A stretch of DNA of 64,000 nt from Platynereis dumerilii (GCA_026936325.1 JAPTHN010000019.1:13294253-13358252), one strand, 5' to 3'; numbered from the stretch's first letter, positions 11,763 to 23,761 are shown. The notes: generated from the sequence alone by a model not told the origin. Translations and numbers: made by a program.

Positions 11763-13065
11763 GTCATGCGTCATGAACTGCTCTGCTAAAATGGTGGATT
11801 GTCGCACGAAATTTCAAAACAAAATATTCAATAGAACTTTTCTACCACTTCTATCTAAGTTTTTTCAACATATTTGACATCAGAAGAAAGGAAATATTCT
11901 CTAGTTTACAGAACTGTTATTCTTTTGAAAATCACTTAAACCAATAAAGCGCTATTGCCCAGAACGTTGAAGCATGTCAGTCAGAATCAGGGGTGGATCT
12001 GGAGTCGGTGTAGCGGAGTCGGTGTAGCAATATTGTGAAAAGAAGAAATCAGCCCCTCTGCACTGTCCCAATCATGGTTTTTTTTTCAGATAGTTATTTT
12101 AGTTCATGTGCTATGCCTTAGATGTCTTACTTTGGGTTTTTGAGTGCTTCTCTGGAAAAGCCAAGCAGATGTCGTTCTAAACCTTAGCAGTAATCTACAG
12201 AAGCATATTGCAAAATGATGTAGTTTGTGATCGCAAATATTTTCAATTTACATTTAAAAAGCAAAAACCAAGCTTGATGTAATTCAGATTAGTTGCTAAA
12301 TTGGGGTATCCTTGTATTATAGCCTGTGCTGGGCAAGGAAAAGATCCCTTACATGGGGTAAATATGCAGCATGTTGAGGACTCCTGCCCTCTCTCTCAAT
12401 TCATCAATGTAACCTCATGAGTAGCTACAACTGGCCATACAGGGCTGTGCTTAACTTATCTATTGATTTATCCATCTATCTATTCATCATTCTTAGGCTA
12501 ATTCCCAATCACTTTGATCTGTGGACCAGAAATCTTCCTGTGTTGTAATTTTGTTACATTTAAGATGGGCTGGCTCATAAAAGGACAATTTTGTTACATT
12601 TAAGATGGGCTGGCTCATAAAAGGACATGCCTAGTTAAAGGGATATAATTTCTCTTAATTCTGTGGTGAATTTCACTTGGAAACACAAGTAGAAGCTGGG
12701 ATTTTAGAGGAATTTTAAAAGAAAAAATGTCAGTTTTTGCTGTCAAGATTTCATATCGTTCAATGGGATTTATATTTCATTAGAGGAACTAGTCAGAATC
12801 ATTTTGCAACAAACCCCATTACAATTGGTTAAGTAGTAGAAAAGTTACGTCAATTTTGAGAAAAGCCTTAAAAACCTTCCTTTAAGTCTACACATTTCAA
12901 TGAGTGGGGGAGGCACAAAAGTGCCCATATCTCGATAAGTATACAATATAATTAAGTTCTGTTTGACACACTGTATAGTGCTATGCTTCTGTGACGATAT
13001 ATCAGAAAATAGAAATAGACATTTTTGATCTGCGACGCAAAATGGACCAGTTCATGACGCATGAC
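11763..13065. mobile_element. 1.3-kb DNA transposon with 6-bp target duplication
   Basis: Terminal inverted repeats begin GTCATGCGTCATGAACTG and extend, imperfectly, to about 38 bp. The 6-bp CACTTC flanks both ends (11757-11762 and 13066-13071). The empty site, TTTCTCACTTCTGTAATG, is present near 37572. No transposase frame is visible, so it is non-autonomous. A 6-bp duplication is uncommon among known superfamilies (Dada elements use 6-7 bp), but I cannot assign it. It contains a perfect 40-bp tandem duplication. Confidence 0.75.
12547..12626. repeat. Perfect 40-bp tandem duplication
   Basis: Two identical 40-bp copies (12547-12586, 12587-12626), each containing ACATTTAAGATGGGCTGGCT and ending AAAAGGAC. 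Perfect identity inside an otherwise diverged region points to a very recent event or an assembly slip. Confidence 0.9.
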
Positions 13066-13513
13066 CACTTCTGTTATGTTTGGGAGTGCACTTACCTGGC
13101 ATCTTCAATCTCTGGTTTCTTGCACAAATGCAAAATGCATGTGTTGTCATCAGTTCATTAGTTGAGCTATTGTATTACATTTCTGCGATCTTCCCAACAG
13201 TTTTGAAAGGAATGTTCAAAACAAATTATTGACACATAGCCATAAATAATTTATTGTCTAAAATTTCCCCAATACATAGCAAAAGTAAAGAAAATGTGGA
13301 TAAGCAAAATCTTGATGAAACAAGGAGTTACATATCTTGTAATCAGATAGGCCCAGTGACAGGAAGAGAGCCTATTCCAATTAGAGGATTTGTTCTCGTA
13401 ATCTGATTTTGTAACGAATGCTGATGTCAATACAATGCATTATGGTATTGCAGCCTGACCCAATATTTCAAAGGTCTGAGCATGCCATTTGTAGATAAAC
13501 AGTTTCCCAAATA

Positions 13514-14402
13514 GGGGAGAGCGGGGCACCATGAGCCACTTTTCCGAAATTAAGCTCCTGAGCCTAAAGTTTCAATGGTAAATAGCTGGTTGCTTTATAT
13601 AATCATAGCAAGACCTCCTGGCTACAATATCAAGTGTTGTTACATAATATTCTTAATTCTTAAATAGTCAAAACATTGTCTTTAAAAAATGTAGTCTATC
13701 AGCTCATTGTGCCCCGACCTTGGGGCACCATGAGCCATGGTATGGGGGGCTGTTTACATCCTACTCATTCAACTGCAAAGAACTGATACCTCATAAACCA
13801 GATATTTTACTTGAAATTTTCCCTTGGCATACGCCACAATATGGATCAGATGGATTTTCCATGTTTTTCCATGAAATAGCACAAGTCTGTCCTAAACAGC
13901 TGCTGATGTCTTGCACTATAGTTCTGGCCTTACAACAGTAGAGTTGTTGTTACAATTCAGCTTTAATTGTACATTAAAACTTTATAGAAAATGGCTCATG
14001 GTGCCCTATCTCCAAGTGGCTCATGGTGCCCCATTTGTAAATTTCATTTATTAGTGCATATCACCATTTTCCAGTTTATCATAGTATCAATGTTATAACA
14101 TCATCCAAGCACATGAGTTATCTCCTCTAAGAAGACCAAGTTTTATGACGATGCCAGAAATAGTTACCAGAAGTAAAAGTTCCACCACCCAATATGTTTA
14201 CTTTTTACTCAAATTCACTGGTCAAAAGTTTTTTTCAATTCTTGGTCCTACGTTGAAAAGAAAGATTATGATTGCTACCCTAGCCCATTCTACGCAAATA
14301 AAGGAATATATGGTCTTTCTATCAAGCAGTTCTATCTTGCCGTTTTTCTTGTAGGGGCAATGGTTCATGGTGCCCCGTGGCTCATGGTGTCCCGCTCTCC
14401 CC
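13514..14402. mobile_element. TA-flanked phrase-repeat MITE, family P1
   Basis: Length 889 bp. The ends are inverted repeats of about 26 bp starting GGGGAGAGCGGGGCACCATG, with one mismatch, flanked by TA (13512-13513, 14403-14404). The empty site CCCAAATATTCACTTTTTG is at 5250 and 6310. The phrase GGGGCACCATGAGCC or its complement recurs inside at about 13725, 13990, 14019 and 14370. An internal 73-codon frame (13720-13941) partly overlaps one phrase copy and is not transposase-like. TA duplication suggests the Tc1/mariner group; non-autonomous. Confidence 0.85.
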
Positions 14403-14636
14403 TACTTACTTTTTTTTCCGGAACTGCAATACCGTATAACAATCTAATGACACTGTTAATTTTACAAAATAATTTCTGTTAATGCTGAAAATAAAATAAC
14501 AATGTTTGGTAGACATGTATTTGTTTTAGCATGAGACAATGATTCAATGCTTTGTAGTCTTTAAAAAGCATTTGTATGAAATGAAGGTTTTTATATTCAT
14601 GAAATGATATTTTTGTAGTCAAGACTAACAATACTA

Positions 14637-15595
14637 GGGGGAACGGGGGCACATTGGGACGCGGGGCACTGTGGGACGGTGGGGTTTTCTTGGATCCTGG
14701 CAAGGTATATGATATGGTAGTGCCATCGTATCTTGTAATTTCACATCCTCATGTTTCCATGGTTTTATAGACAAATTACAGCCACATGCAGAAGTATGGC
14801 AAGCAAAAGTTTGTTTTCCTACTACTAAAGTAAATATGGACGGGTTCAATTCGAACCATTCTGTGGACAAACCATGAGCAATGAGGCTTTCTCAGTGCTT
14901 GTATGAATTTGATATATCGTAGCGAACAGTTATGAATTGCTATCATGATAAACACACTCACTGGTGTCCGAGAAATTAGCATTTTGGTGTAAAAGTCATA
15001 TCGGGGCTCATTGGGACAGTGAATTTGGGGCTCATTGGGACAGTGAATTCGGGGCACATTGGGACGCACTTAATATGGCAGAATTTAAGTGTCCAAGGCA
15101 ACTGAATGACCTGGGACAGCACACAACAGGTGTTCAGGCCACAGTGAATAGAGGTATAGTGGATTACCATGCTCTGTGAACAAATTGTCGCAAAGCACTG
15201 TGTGTTACTTACATAGATGTCCGCACCCAGGACAGTTTATGTTAAATGTTCAAAACTGTTTAAAGTTATGAACTATTGGCACTACAAGGTGTTAATGCAC
15301 TGTATATTGTCTTACGCACTACTTATATGTGATATCTATTGCACATGGAGTGTTAAAATGATCTTTTAATTGATGTCCAAATTTGTGCCCCTGTGTGCAC
15401 AGCGGGGGCACATTGGGACAGTCATTTTTCGACTCTCTGGCTGCAAAAGGGTAGGTGCAGTCTAGTTTATTATGCCTTGCATTTAAGCTCAATAGTATTG
15501 GTGATATTCATGCAAACTTCTGAGTTCTTCGGTGCTTTCAGCATTGAGCAAAATTAGTAGACGTTAAAAGCGTCCCAATGTGCCCCCGTTCCCCC
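14637..15595. mobile_element. TA-flanked phrase-repeat MITE, family P2
   Basis: Length 959 bp with a perfect 26-bp inverted terminal repeat starting GGGGGAACGGGGGCACATTG, flanked by TA. The empty site ACAATACTACACATAAGG is at 6540. Internal phrase copies GGGGCTCATTGGGACAG occur near 15001 and 15027, GGGGCACATTGGGAC near 15050 and GGGGGCACATTGGGACAG near 15403. It sits only 234 bp from element P1 in the same array unit. No transposase seen. Confidence 0.88.
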
Positions 15596-15688
15596 TACAT
15601 ATATAAAGTCTAGCAATACTACACACAAGGTATGATGCCACTCCAGTCGTGCAGTTTGCAGACCGAAACTTGAGCTCCAAGATTAAAG

Positions 15689-15883
15689 TTGGATGAAGTC
15701 TGTTGCAAACAGATGAACAGGCTCTCAGGTTGCAATATGTCTTTGCAAGAAATTCTTTGTATCACTATGCAAAATAACTCAAGAAATATTGCAGAGAAAG
15801 TAACACAAAGAATATTGCAGCAAGAATGCTTACACGACATTTTTGCAGAAGCAATTCTGAGTATTTCATTGTCAAGGAGGTGA
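15689..15883 (+). pseudogene. L2 exon-like frame, unit 2
   Basis: An open frame of 64 codons reading LDEVCCKQMNRLSGCN, later RNIAEKVTQRILQQECLHDI and FAEAILSISLSRR, ending at a stop that overlaps a donor-like AG/GTGAGG. The unit 3 copy (23567-23761) differs by about 12 bases, half of them synonymous. Random drift would give about a quarter, so there is a slight sign of past protein constraint. Unit 1 copies are broken by indels. Protein unknown; predicted mostly helical. Confidence 0.4.
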
Positions 15884-15894
15884 GGGTTGCTACA

Positions 15895-15996
15895 ATGTCA
15901 TGGCGATGTCCAGCTGGTCTAGGACTTGTACTTCTTGGATGTTTGTTAATCCTCATCAAGTGCATCATGTCTCTGCGGGTCTTTCATAAAGAATAA
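15895..15996 (+). CDS. 33-codon hydrophobic micro-ORF, unit 2 copy
   Basis: Same micro-ORF as at 5771 and 23773: start codon, hydrophobic GLGLVLLGCLLILIK, tail SLRVFHKE and stop. Replacements relative to the other copies are C3W and G24C; other changes are silent. Only 12 bp after the stop of the L2 frame. Coding status unproven. Confidence 0.3.
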   Translation: MSWRCPAGLGLVLLGCLLILIKCIMSLRVFHKE

Positions 15997-16103
15997 AATA
16001 AAGATGCATGTTGTTAACTATGCCTTGTATCTCCATGTGGGAAACAACTTGCTGCAAAGGCATCATGTCTCTGCGGGTCTTTCATAAAGAGTAAGATATA
16101 AAG

Positions 16104-16460
16104 ATGTTGTCAACTCTGCCTTGTATCTCCATGTGGGAAACAACTTGCTGCAAAGGATTTAAATCTCTGTCTGTATCTGCTAACCTTTCTATCTATATTC
16201 TTCTCCAATTAAATCAATTACTAAGAAAACAAAGGAAAACTTTAGTCGATGTACTGTATCACCATATTGACATCAATTATGCACTGTTGTGTGTCCCAAA
16301 ACTGTTCCATCTTTTGCATATCCACAATCCATTTACCAGCAAGACGCTGTGTCTCTCTTTATCCCAAGTGTCAGTGTCTTATATGGAGCTTGTGTGGTGT
16401 GCAAGGCATTATGAGCATAACACATATATTGGCTCAGTCCTCAAAGTAGTGGAACTGTAA
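16104..16460 (+). pseudogene. L3 exon-like frame, unit 2 (118 codons)
   Basis: The longest L3 frame. It includes LNQLLRKQRKTLVDVLYHHI, DINYALLCVPKLFHLLHI and ends SVLKVVEL-stop, the same stop as units 1 and 3. Relative to unit 3 the frame differs over the middle (about 16340-16420) and an internal stretch is missing. Unit 3 shows the N-terminal half in this frame and the C-terminal half in another, so neither copy looks whole. Leucine-rich, possibly helical or membrane-associated. Family not recognised. Confidence 0.4.
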
Positions 16461-16577
16461 CAGTTGGCTTTCAGTATTTTTGGTCGGGAGGTTGTACTAT
16501 GGTATGGAAAATTGGGAAGTAATGGCTCTAAGGCAAGTTCACTCTCATGTTGATTTGTGAAATAAGATGCTCTGGAG

Positions 16578-16964
16578 TCCACTACAAAATGAAGTATGAC
16601 TACCCCGGCAGGTAGGAAGAATCAGCCACTACTTCATCCTTTCACAGCTTTTGGCTCCCCAAAAATACCTTCCTAAATTTTTCTGATTCAAACTCCGTTT
16701 TGAAATTATATTTTATTCACATTTAGGCAACAACAATTCAAACTCAATCACCCGCATTGTGTTTGATTTCTTGGATATTTTGCCCCTTGCTAATTGCACA
16801 TACATTGCAACTCTCTTAATAGAGTCCTTAATGTGGGATAAAGTTGTGGTGAAGAGTCAAAGGTAGTTGTAGGGAGATTTGGGGTGGAGAGAAGAAAGCA
16901 GGGCAAAGTAGGTATACAGACAACTTCAGACCGAAAATTTTCTTTCTTCATTTTGGTTGTACTG
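16578..16964. mobile_element. CAGTACAAC MITE, decayed copy
   Basis: Similar along its length to 20633-21021 and 29936-30312 (shared GGAAGAATCAGCCACTACTT-type and TCAATCACCC words). The right end reads ATTTTGGTTGTACTG before TA; the left end is eroded (ACTACAAAATGAAGTATG). This is the oldest of the three family members by divergence. Non-coding. Confidence 0.75.
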
Positions 16965-19900
16965 TATATATGTTACAAATTGTTTAAACCAATATGTGGT
17001 CAGTTAATGCCCAGCATTAGCACGAATGTATGGAGTCAGCAACATAAATGACACTGCAAAAAGATGCTGCTCACAAAGGTTCAACAACAAGAAATTTAGA
17101 TAAGTTTTCTAATTGCTAGCAAATGATAAATTGATATTTGATATTTTGATTTGGACATGGGTGGACGGTTGATTGGATCTTATATCTAGGAGATGCAGAG
17201 AGCAATCTGACTAAGGATGATGTTAACTGCTGGTCAGCATAAATTTAGATCGGCCAGCCGAAGAGGGAATCAAAACTGGCTGGCAAACAGTTATGCATAT
17301 GAGCAGTTATACAGTTCTACAACATATTATATCTTGCTGTATTTCATTAGAGTTGATGTTGCCTTTATTGCGCATTCTACGGTACAGCCTAGTAAAGTGG
17401 TTCCATGGTGGTTTGATTTAGTTAGGTCTTGGGTGTGGGTAGTCACTGGGGTCTGGTTAGATTAAATTTCAGCGAAAATGAGGAAATGTTACGATAAACA
17501 CATTAGTTAACACAGATTAAATTGAACTGAAAGGCACTAAGGGTAATGCTGTTATTATTGTTGAAGTAGGGTAATCACAAAACTGTCTCTTGTGCTGGTT
17601 TTTTTTTTTTACATGAGGACAGGGCTTTTTTTTCAGTCCAAAAAGTGGGGTTGCATCAGTCACATTTTGATTGATTTTCAAAATGACATCAGACTTACCA
17701 ATCATGTTACATTTAAACAGTAAGGATTTAGTTGTTTTAATGCATTGCCTAACATTGTCAACTACTTTCAGTATTATAAAATCATTAATTATATTATAAC
17801 CGCCATGACTTCTCGAATAACAAAAAAACCGTGTTGTTGACTATTTGACATTTTTAGTTCATTGGCAAGATGCCCCAATTGTCAAAACTCTTACCGGTCT
17901 CTTTTTAAAAGGGACAAATGCAATCTTCAACAAAAGTCATGTAAATCATTGCTATTGTATTATTTTCAAAGACAGCATCTCAAAATATTACATTATAAAT
18001 ATGAAACATCCTTCACTAAATTTGACATAACAGGTGTATGTTATAGCATGTTATGAATTTAGATTTTGTCAAGTAGTATATCCCTTGTGCTTCAGGCTTG
18101 CACAAAGGTGCCCCATTGCCAAATGGATATGCAGATACACTTGCACAAGGATTGTTCGTCAATTTATATGCTGTGCCAGTTAAGTGAGGTCACCTCATAT
18201 TTTGTACATAAACATCCAATTTTTAGGTTTTTGTGTTTAGGTCAATGTTTTCCTTTGCTACAAAATTGTACAAAAATATAGTTGATGTCTGCATTATTGC
18301 GCTGCATTTGTTATGCACACTGACATCTTTAAGACCAGTAATGTGCAAGTTTACTGTACACAAATGATTTAATTTTAATATAGATAAATATCAACCTCAG
18401 CAAAAAAAAAAAATCGATTAAGAAAAAGCTATGAGGTTACCCCAATTAACTTCTGTATTATAGAAAATGGCCATTTATTGCACAATAATTGTGAACATCA
18501 AAAACCAGTGTATTATACAATATAAAGTACAATAGTTATTTTTCATTGTTTTTCCTAATAGCAATAGGGTATTTAAAAGTGAATACTGCAATCTGCTTGT
18601 TTGACTAAAGCACATTTAATGTGTCTAGAATTTAGACAAATCTTGACTTCTGTGTTACAGTATAAATATTGTCCATTCATTGCACATGTGTGCCCAGAAA
18701 TGCATGTGTTATCTCATCAAATTGTCTTAAGATAACAGATCATTTGTTAAATTCTTTTGCAATTATCCACCAGGTTTTCTTATCTCACATATAAAAGTAG
18801 ACTGCCAATTTCTTGCTGACCAACAAATGAGCTCTGATTGAGGAATGGGATAACAATTGCCAAATTGCCAAGTTTCGCAAGAGATAGGATGGTGATTGTG
18901 GTGCCTGATGTTAATAGCAACCGGACAAAGGTCAGCCTGTGCAACTGACAGTCCAATATCTTTCTGTGTAAGGTAACATACAAAAAAGATGCAACTTCAT
19001 TATCAGCCGTGGAATGAGATGTCAAACTCTGTTTTCACCAAAAGTAATCTTAGAAAATCAAATTGAAAACATTTCAAACAAAACTAATTATTCATATTTT
19101 TCTTGGAGTCAGGAGCCAACACTTTCATTTTCAACTCCGACACTACTTGCAAAATGAACTTTGATACACTGGATAGTGGATACCAGCAAAAACACACGAC
19201 CCCCTGGATGTGAGGGTGAACATCACATTGAAGCAACCTCATCTTGTTTCATTGTGGCAGCAAATGAGAAAGTTGAGTAAACTCTGACTGAAGCCTCCCA
19301 GGAGGGGAATAGGGAGATTGAAATGCAGCTTCAAGTTTTTCTGACCTCAATTACAAAGAGGACCCCTCATTCAGGCAATTTGATATCTAATTTACCTTCA
19401 GGAACTAATAGCATAGGCTCAACAGTTATCAACCAGCATCAATTTGTTTCCGAAATCAAAACAAAAAAGATTTAAGACAGAAGCAACCTTTGTGGAGGTC
19501 GTGGTAACCCAGACTGATTAAAATCCAAGGCTACTTTAAAAGCTTTTGGTCTTTTTAAACCAATGAGCAGCAGAACACATGTAATTTCTTGGAGATGAAA
19601 ATTTAGGTTTATCATTATATGCAGCTTTACCGTCATGACGTCATGATACAGAATACGGACTTAAAATATTGGAAAATTTCATAAATATTTCTAAGCAATT
19701 AAATTGTAACAACATTTAAAATTATGACCAGAAGCACTGGTAATATGGTGTTGCTGCTAGTGATAATTCTAAAAATGACAGAGTAAATTGCTGCTTAATA
19801 ATACAACTTCCCAGACAAGTTATGTAAAAGTTAGAAGGTATAGCAATACTGTGATTGCTCCTGTAGCTGCTGGCAAACCTTCAAACGCCATCCACGGCCA

Positions 19901-20632
19901 TCCACTCTGCTGCAGGGGTACAATTATCGTACAAAACCAGACCTTGTGTCACGGCTTTAGACTCTGTTGTCCTGAAGCATTTTGTTGTGGGAGACAGGAC
20001 AAGTGAACTCTAGCTCTTGTTCTACTCTGCATCCTATAGACTGAAAGTATGGCATGCAGCTTGTTTTTCCTATAGTAAGTGACTGACATTTTTACCACTG
20101 TTGCTGGTGCAATCTGTCTGACTCAATTGAACTTACTTCAAGTGCCTACAATTTTGAGGAATATATCAGTTTTTAAAACAACAGAAGTTTGTGATTTGGC
20201 ATGAGAAATTTTACAATTGTAACACTGAAAGTTATTTATGTTGTCAAAACAGGCCAAAACTTCTTTTGAGTTGTCTCAATACGAAATGCAACGGTACTAC
20301 TCTTTGGCAATATAAGCAATGATTCTAACCTTTCTGAACTAAATTATGAAATCATATGATTCTGAGCAATTATTTAGACTATTTAGAGAATCAGTCCTAT
20401 TTTGACAGTCTATTTAAATTTTGTTTGGTCATAGCTCCTAGCACATGTGCTGTATGCAGTATTTTCAACAGTCTTAAATTTAGCTCTATTTTCCTTTGAT
20501 TGTTAAATGTCAAGGCAAGCAAATAGTCTTTATGTGGTTGGAGAAAACACTTTTTTGCTATTTTAAAAACACACTGATTGTGTAATGAAGTACAATGGCC
20601 ACGAAGTGTAAGAAACCAGTATCATTTTGATA

Positions 20633-21021
20633 CAGTACAACCCAAAATAAAGTATGATTACCCCAGCAGGAAGGAAGAATCAGCCACTACTTTACCCTTT
20701 CACGCCTTTTGACTACCTCTGAATCACTTCCTACTTTTACCTACTTGAAACTACCTTTTAAAATTACATTAAAATGACATTTAAACAACACCAATCTGAA
20801 CTCAATCACCCCCACTGTGATTTCCTTGATATTTTTCACCTCTGCTAAGTGCAGTTACATTGGTAGCTGTCTAAATGGACTTCTTAACGTAGGCCAAGGT
20901 TGTTGTAAGGAGTCAAAGGGAGTTGTAAGGAGATTTGGGGTGGAGAGGAGAAAAGAGGGCAAAATAGGTAAACAGAGGACTTCTGACAGAAAATGTTCTT
21001 ACTTTATTTTGGGTTGTACTG
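20633..21021. mobile_element. CAGTACAAC MITE, family M1
   Basis: Length 389 bp. Inverted ends CAGTACAACCCAAAATAA, flanked by TA on both sides (20631-20632, 21022-21023). The CAGT terminus plus TA duplication fits Tc1/mariner-derived MITEs. No significant frame inside. Confidence 0.85.
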
Positions 21022-21425
21022 TAGATATGATAAGTGGCACTGAAGTTGCGCAGCAACTTTGAAGTGGTGCAAGTTGTTTTAAAACCATCAAAGAGTTTTA
21101 TCAGTTGATTTGTCCCAGTACAAGTCCAAAATAAACTGCAATATTATTAGCAGGATCTTCATCAGTAATACGATCAAATTGACCACATTCTGAGACCCAG
21201 ATATTGATAATTCATCACTAATTTTGTGAAAACATAATTAGTGCAGTATAGTACAATCAGTTTTATTATAACTGAATGATTTTAGGATTGAGAAAGGAAA
21301 CTTGAATTATTCTCCAAGAAAAGACCCAGTTTTATGTCCCAATTTTTACGTCATGACTGGAAAGGTTGACTTTTTTCACATTAATCTATTTAAAAAAAAT
21401 TACCATTGCTTGATTATGACTAGAG

Positions 21426-22798
21426 ATTGATTGATTGATTGATTGATTATTGATTTTATTTGCTCATTATAATAGGAGGTGAATATTGTAAAAAATATAA
21501 ATGAAAAGAATAAATAGATAAATGTAGAGAAATAAATGAATGGAGCAAGGAGACCCCCTAAAGGCATTAATTATTGCCGCTATAAGGGGGCCACCTTTGT
21601 CTTGAGAATGTGTTATATAATATAATTTTTATCAAAAAAGGTTAGTACACATTGACTGGCATCAACGGCTGTCTGGAGGAGACTGACGACCACACACATA
21701 ACAATTTACAATTGAACAATTTGTTTCATAAGAGCTTATGAAGTTTTGCCTAACATAGGATTTAAAGCCATCAAAGCTGTGGGTGTGAATCTTATCCTTA
21801 AATATTGTGCACATGTTGTTGAAGATATTTGGATACCTATAACTCATGCCTTCTCTTGCAAACTCATGTCTCACAGCAGGAACTGGTAGGTGACTGCTGG
21901 TATGCCGAGTCGAATAGTTGTGAGTATAGTGGGTTGAATGAAATTTTTGAGAATGAAAATATTGTGGAAGCATATTATTTTGTATTTTATAGCAGAATTT
22001 TAGGTCTTGTAGTGCACATAGATCAGGGATTTTTAAAATATTGTACTGTTTAAAAAGTGGGCTAGTATGAGCATTATATTTTGCCTTAGCTACAATTCTC
22101 AATGCTTTTTTCTGTTGCTTTACAAGTTTATCAGATTTTGAGCTCCATATAATTAGACCATATTTTAGATAAGAAAGTATAAGTGAATTGTAGATTATGT
22201 GTAATACTTTAGATGGTAAGAAATTTTTTAACCTGTTCATAATACCTATTGTTTTTGATATCTTTTTAGAAATAATATCCATGTGAGGTTTCCATTTTAA
22301 ATTTTTGTCTAGTAGAAGACCTAAAAAGTTAAATTCGTTCACAAATTCAATATGAGTTTCATCCAGGAAGAGATCAGGCAGTGAAATGTTCCGTTTGGGA
22401 GAGTGGAATGCCATGGCTTTCGTTTTATTAATATTCAGGGAGAGCTTATTCAATTTTAACCAATCAGTTATTGATTTTAATTCTTCGTAATTAATTTTTG
22501 TTGACATTATGTTATTATTTCCAAAAGTATTTAAGGTAGCGGTAAGAGTTGTATCGTCAGCATATATCACAGGATAAAATTTATCTGTAGCATTAGTCAA
22601 GTCATTGATATAAATAATGAAAAGCAGCGGACCTAGAATCGAGCCTTGGGGTACTCCACATGTTAGTTCAAGAAATTCAGAATTTGTTTCATCAATTTGA
22701 ACATATTGCATTCGGTTAGTAAGGTAGCTTTTTAGAAGATCATATGAATTGTTTCTTATCCCATAATGAGCTAACTTATAAGTTAATATTTCATGATC
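21426..22798 (-). mobile_element. 5'-truncated LINE, Jockey/CR1 group
   Basis: Minus-strand non-LTR retrotransposon, cut at its 5' end in the middle of the reverse transcriptase (at the conserved DH before the fingers-palm region). It has a short 3' untranslated region and a (CAAT)n tail seen as ATTGATTGATTG at 21426-21449. Inserted in unit 3 where other units read straight through (compare 37550-37600). The open frame suggests a fairly young insertion. Confidence 0.9.
21662..22798 (-). CDS. LINE reverse transcriptase ORF2, C-terminal part
   Basis: The frame is open from 22798, so translation of the remnant begins upstream of the first internal Met at 22711. It starts DHEILTYKLAHYGIRNNSYD. 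From the internal Met, GVPQGS is at residues 19-24 and the catalytic YADD at 50-53. Then come a thumb region, the FLGLLLDKNLKWKPHM segment and a C-terminal tail with a CYVC motif (NCSIVNCYVCG). The product would be an RNA-directed DNA polymerase acting in target-primed reverse transcription. The endonuclease and N-terminal RT are missing, so it is dead on arrival. No internal stop is visible. Confidence 0.92.
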   Translation of the reverse strand, partial: DHEILTYKLAHYGIRNNSYDLLKSYLTNRMQYVQIDETNSEFLELTCGVPQGSILGPLLFIIYINDLTNATDKFYPVIYADDTTLTATLNTFGNNNIMSTKINYEELKSITDWLKLNKLSLNINKTKAMAFHSPKRNISLPDLFLDETHIEFVNEFNFLGLLLDKNLKWKPHMDIISKKISKTIGIMNRLKNFLPSKVLHIIYNSLILSYLKYGLIIWSSKSDKLVKQQKKALRIVAKAKYNAHTSPLFKQYNILKIPDLCALQDLKFCYKIQNNMLPQYFHSQKFHSTHYTHNYSTRHTSSHLPVPAVRHEFAREGMSYRYPNIFNNMCTIFKDKIHTHSFDGFKSYVRQNFISSYETNCSIVNCYVCGRQSPPDSR

Positions 22799-23566
22799 CA
22801 GTGCTCACTTCTGTTATGTTTGATGATGCACTTATTTGGCATCTTCAATATCGGGTTTCTTTCACAAATGCAAAATTCATGTATTTTCGTCAATTCATTA
22901 GTTGAGCTATTGTATTACCTTTCTGCAATCTTCCCAACAGTTTTGAAAAGGGGTTTCATGGAAATTTATTGAGATGTAGCCTTTAATAATTCTTGTCTAA
23001 AATTTCTCCAATAAATAGCAGAGGTAAAGAAGATGTGAAACGACCAACAGTTTTGAAACAAGGAGAAAAATATCTTGTAATCAGATAGGCTCAGTGATAC
23101 ACTAATGCCTTTAAAGGAAGAGAGCCTATTCCGATGAAAGGATTTGTTCTCGTAATTTGATTTCTCTAACAAAAGCTGATAGCATTGCACAGCATTACGG
23201 TATTGCAACCTGACCCGATAGTTCCAGGGTCTGAGCATGCCCTTTGTATATATACATATTCCCAAATATTTACTTTTTGTTCCAGAAAAAGCAATAGAGA
23301 ACTGTATTATAAAAATCTTATGACACAATTAATTTGATAAAATTATTTGTGAGAATATGGAAAAAAATGGGTGGTAGACATGCATTTGTCCTTGCGTGAG
23401 GCCATGATTCAATGCTTATAAAGTATTTGCACGAAGCAAAGATTTTTTTAAGCATGGAATGATATTCGTTTTGCTGTCAAGACTAACAATACTATACATA
23501 AGGTATCACAGAATGCCACTCCAGTCTTGCAGTTTGCAGAGCGAAACTTGAGCTCCAAGATTAAAG

Positions 23567-23761
23567 TTGGATGAAGTCTGTTGCAAACAGATGAATAGGC
23601 TCTCAAGTCGCAATATGTCTTTGCAAGAAATCCTTTGTATCACTATGCGAAATAACTCAAGAAATATTGCAGAGAAAGTAACACAAAGAATATTGCAGCA
23701 ACAATGCTTGCATGACATTTTTGCAGAAGCAATTCTGAGTAATTCTTGGTCACGGAGGTGA
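23567..23761 (+). pseudogene. L2 exon-like frame, unit 3
   Basis: Counterpart of 15689-15883: LDEVCCKQMNRLSSRN, RNIAEKVTQRILQQQCLHDI, FAEAILSNSWSRR-stop. It uses the same start phase and the same stop next to a GTGAGG donor-like site. Retained length and frame with about equal silent and replacement changes suggest weak past constraint. Unknown protein. Confidence 0.4.

Larger units (their letters stand above)
7440..16560. repeat. Tandem array unit 2 (long format, transposon-laden)
   Basis: Landmarks: L4 7755, L5 8390, E2 9587-9880, L7 10230-10500, L1 13320-13515, L2 15660-15990, L3 16190-16460. L8, L9 and L10 are missing: the array jumps from L7 to the post-L10 segment across the inverted element pair at 10.66-11.48 kb. 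Four more insertions (11.76, 13.51, 14.64, 16.58 kb) lengthen the unit to about 9.1 kb. It also has a 97-bp tandem repeat at 15964-16155 (CATCATGTCTCTGCGGGTCT twice). Confidence 0.85.

Noticed and set aside
14479-15179. Protein frames in the 14.6-15.2 kb stretch with repeated Pro-rich or GAHWDSE words
   Set aside because: They are translations of the repeated terminal phrase of element P2.
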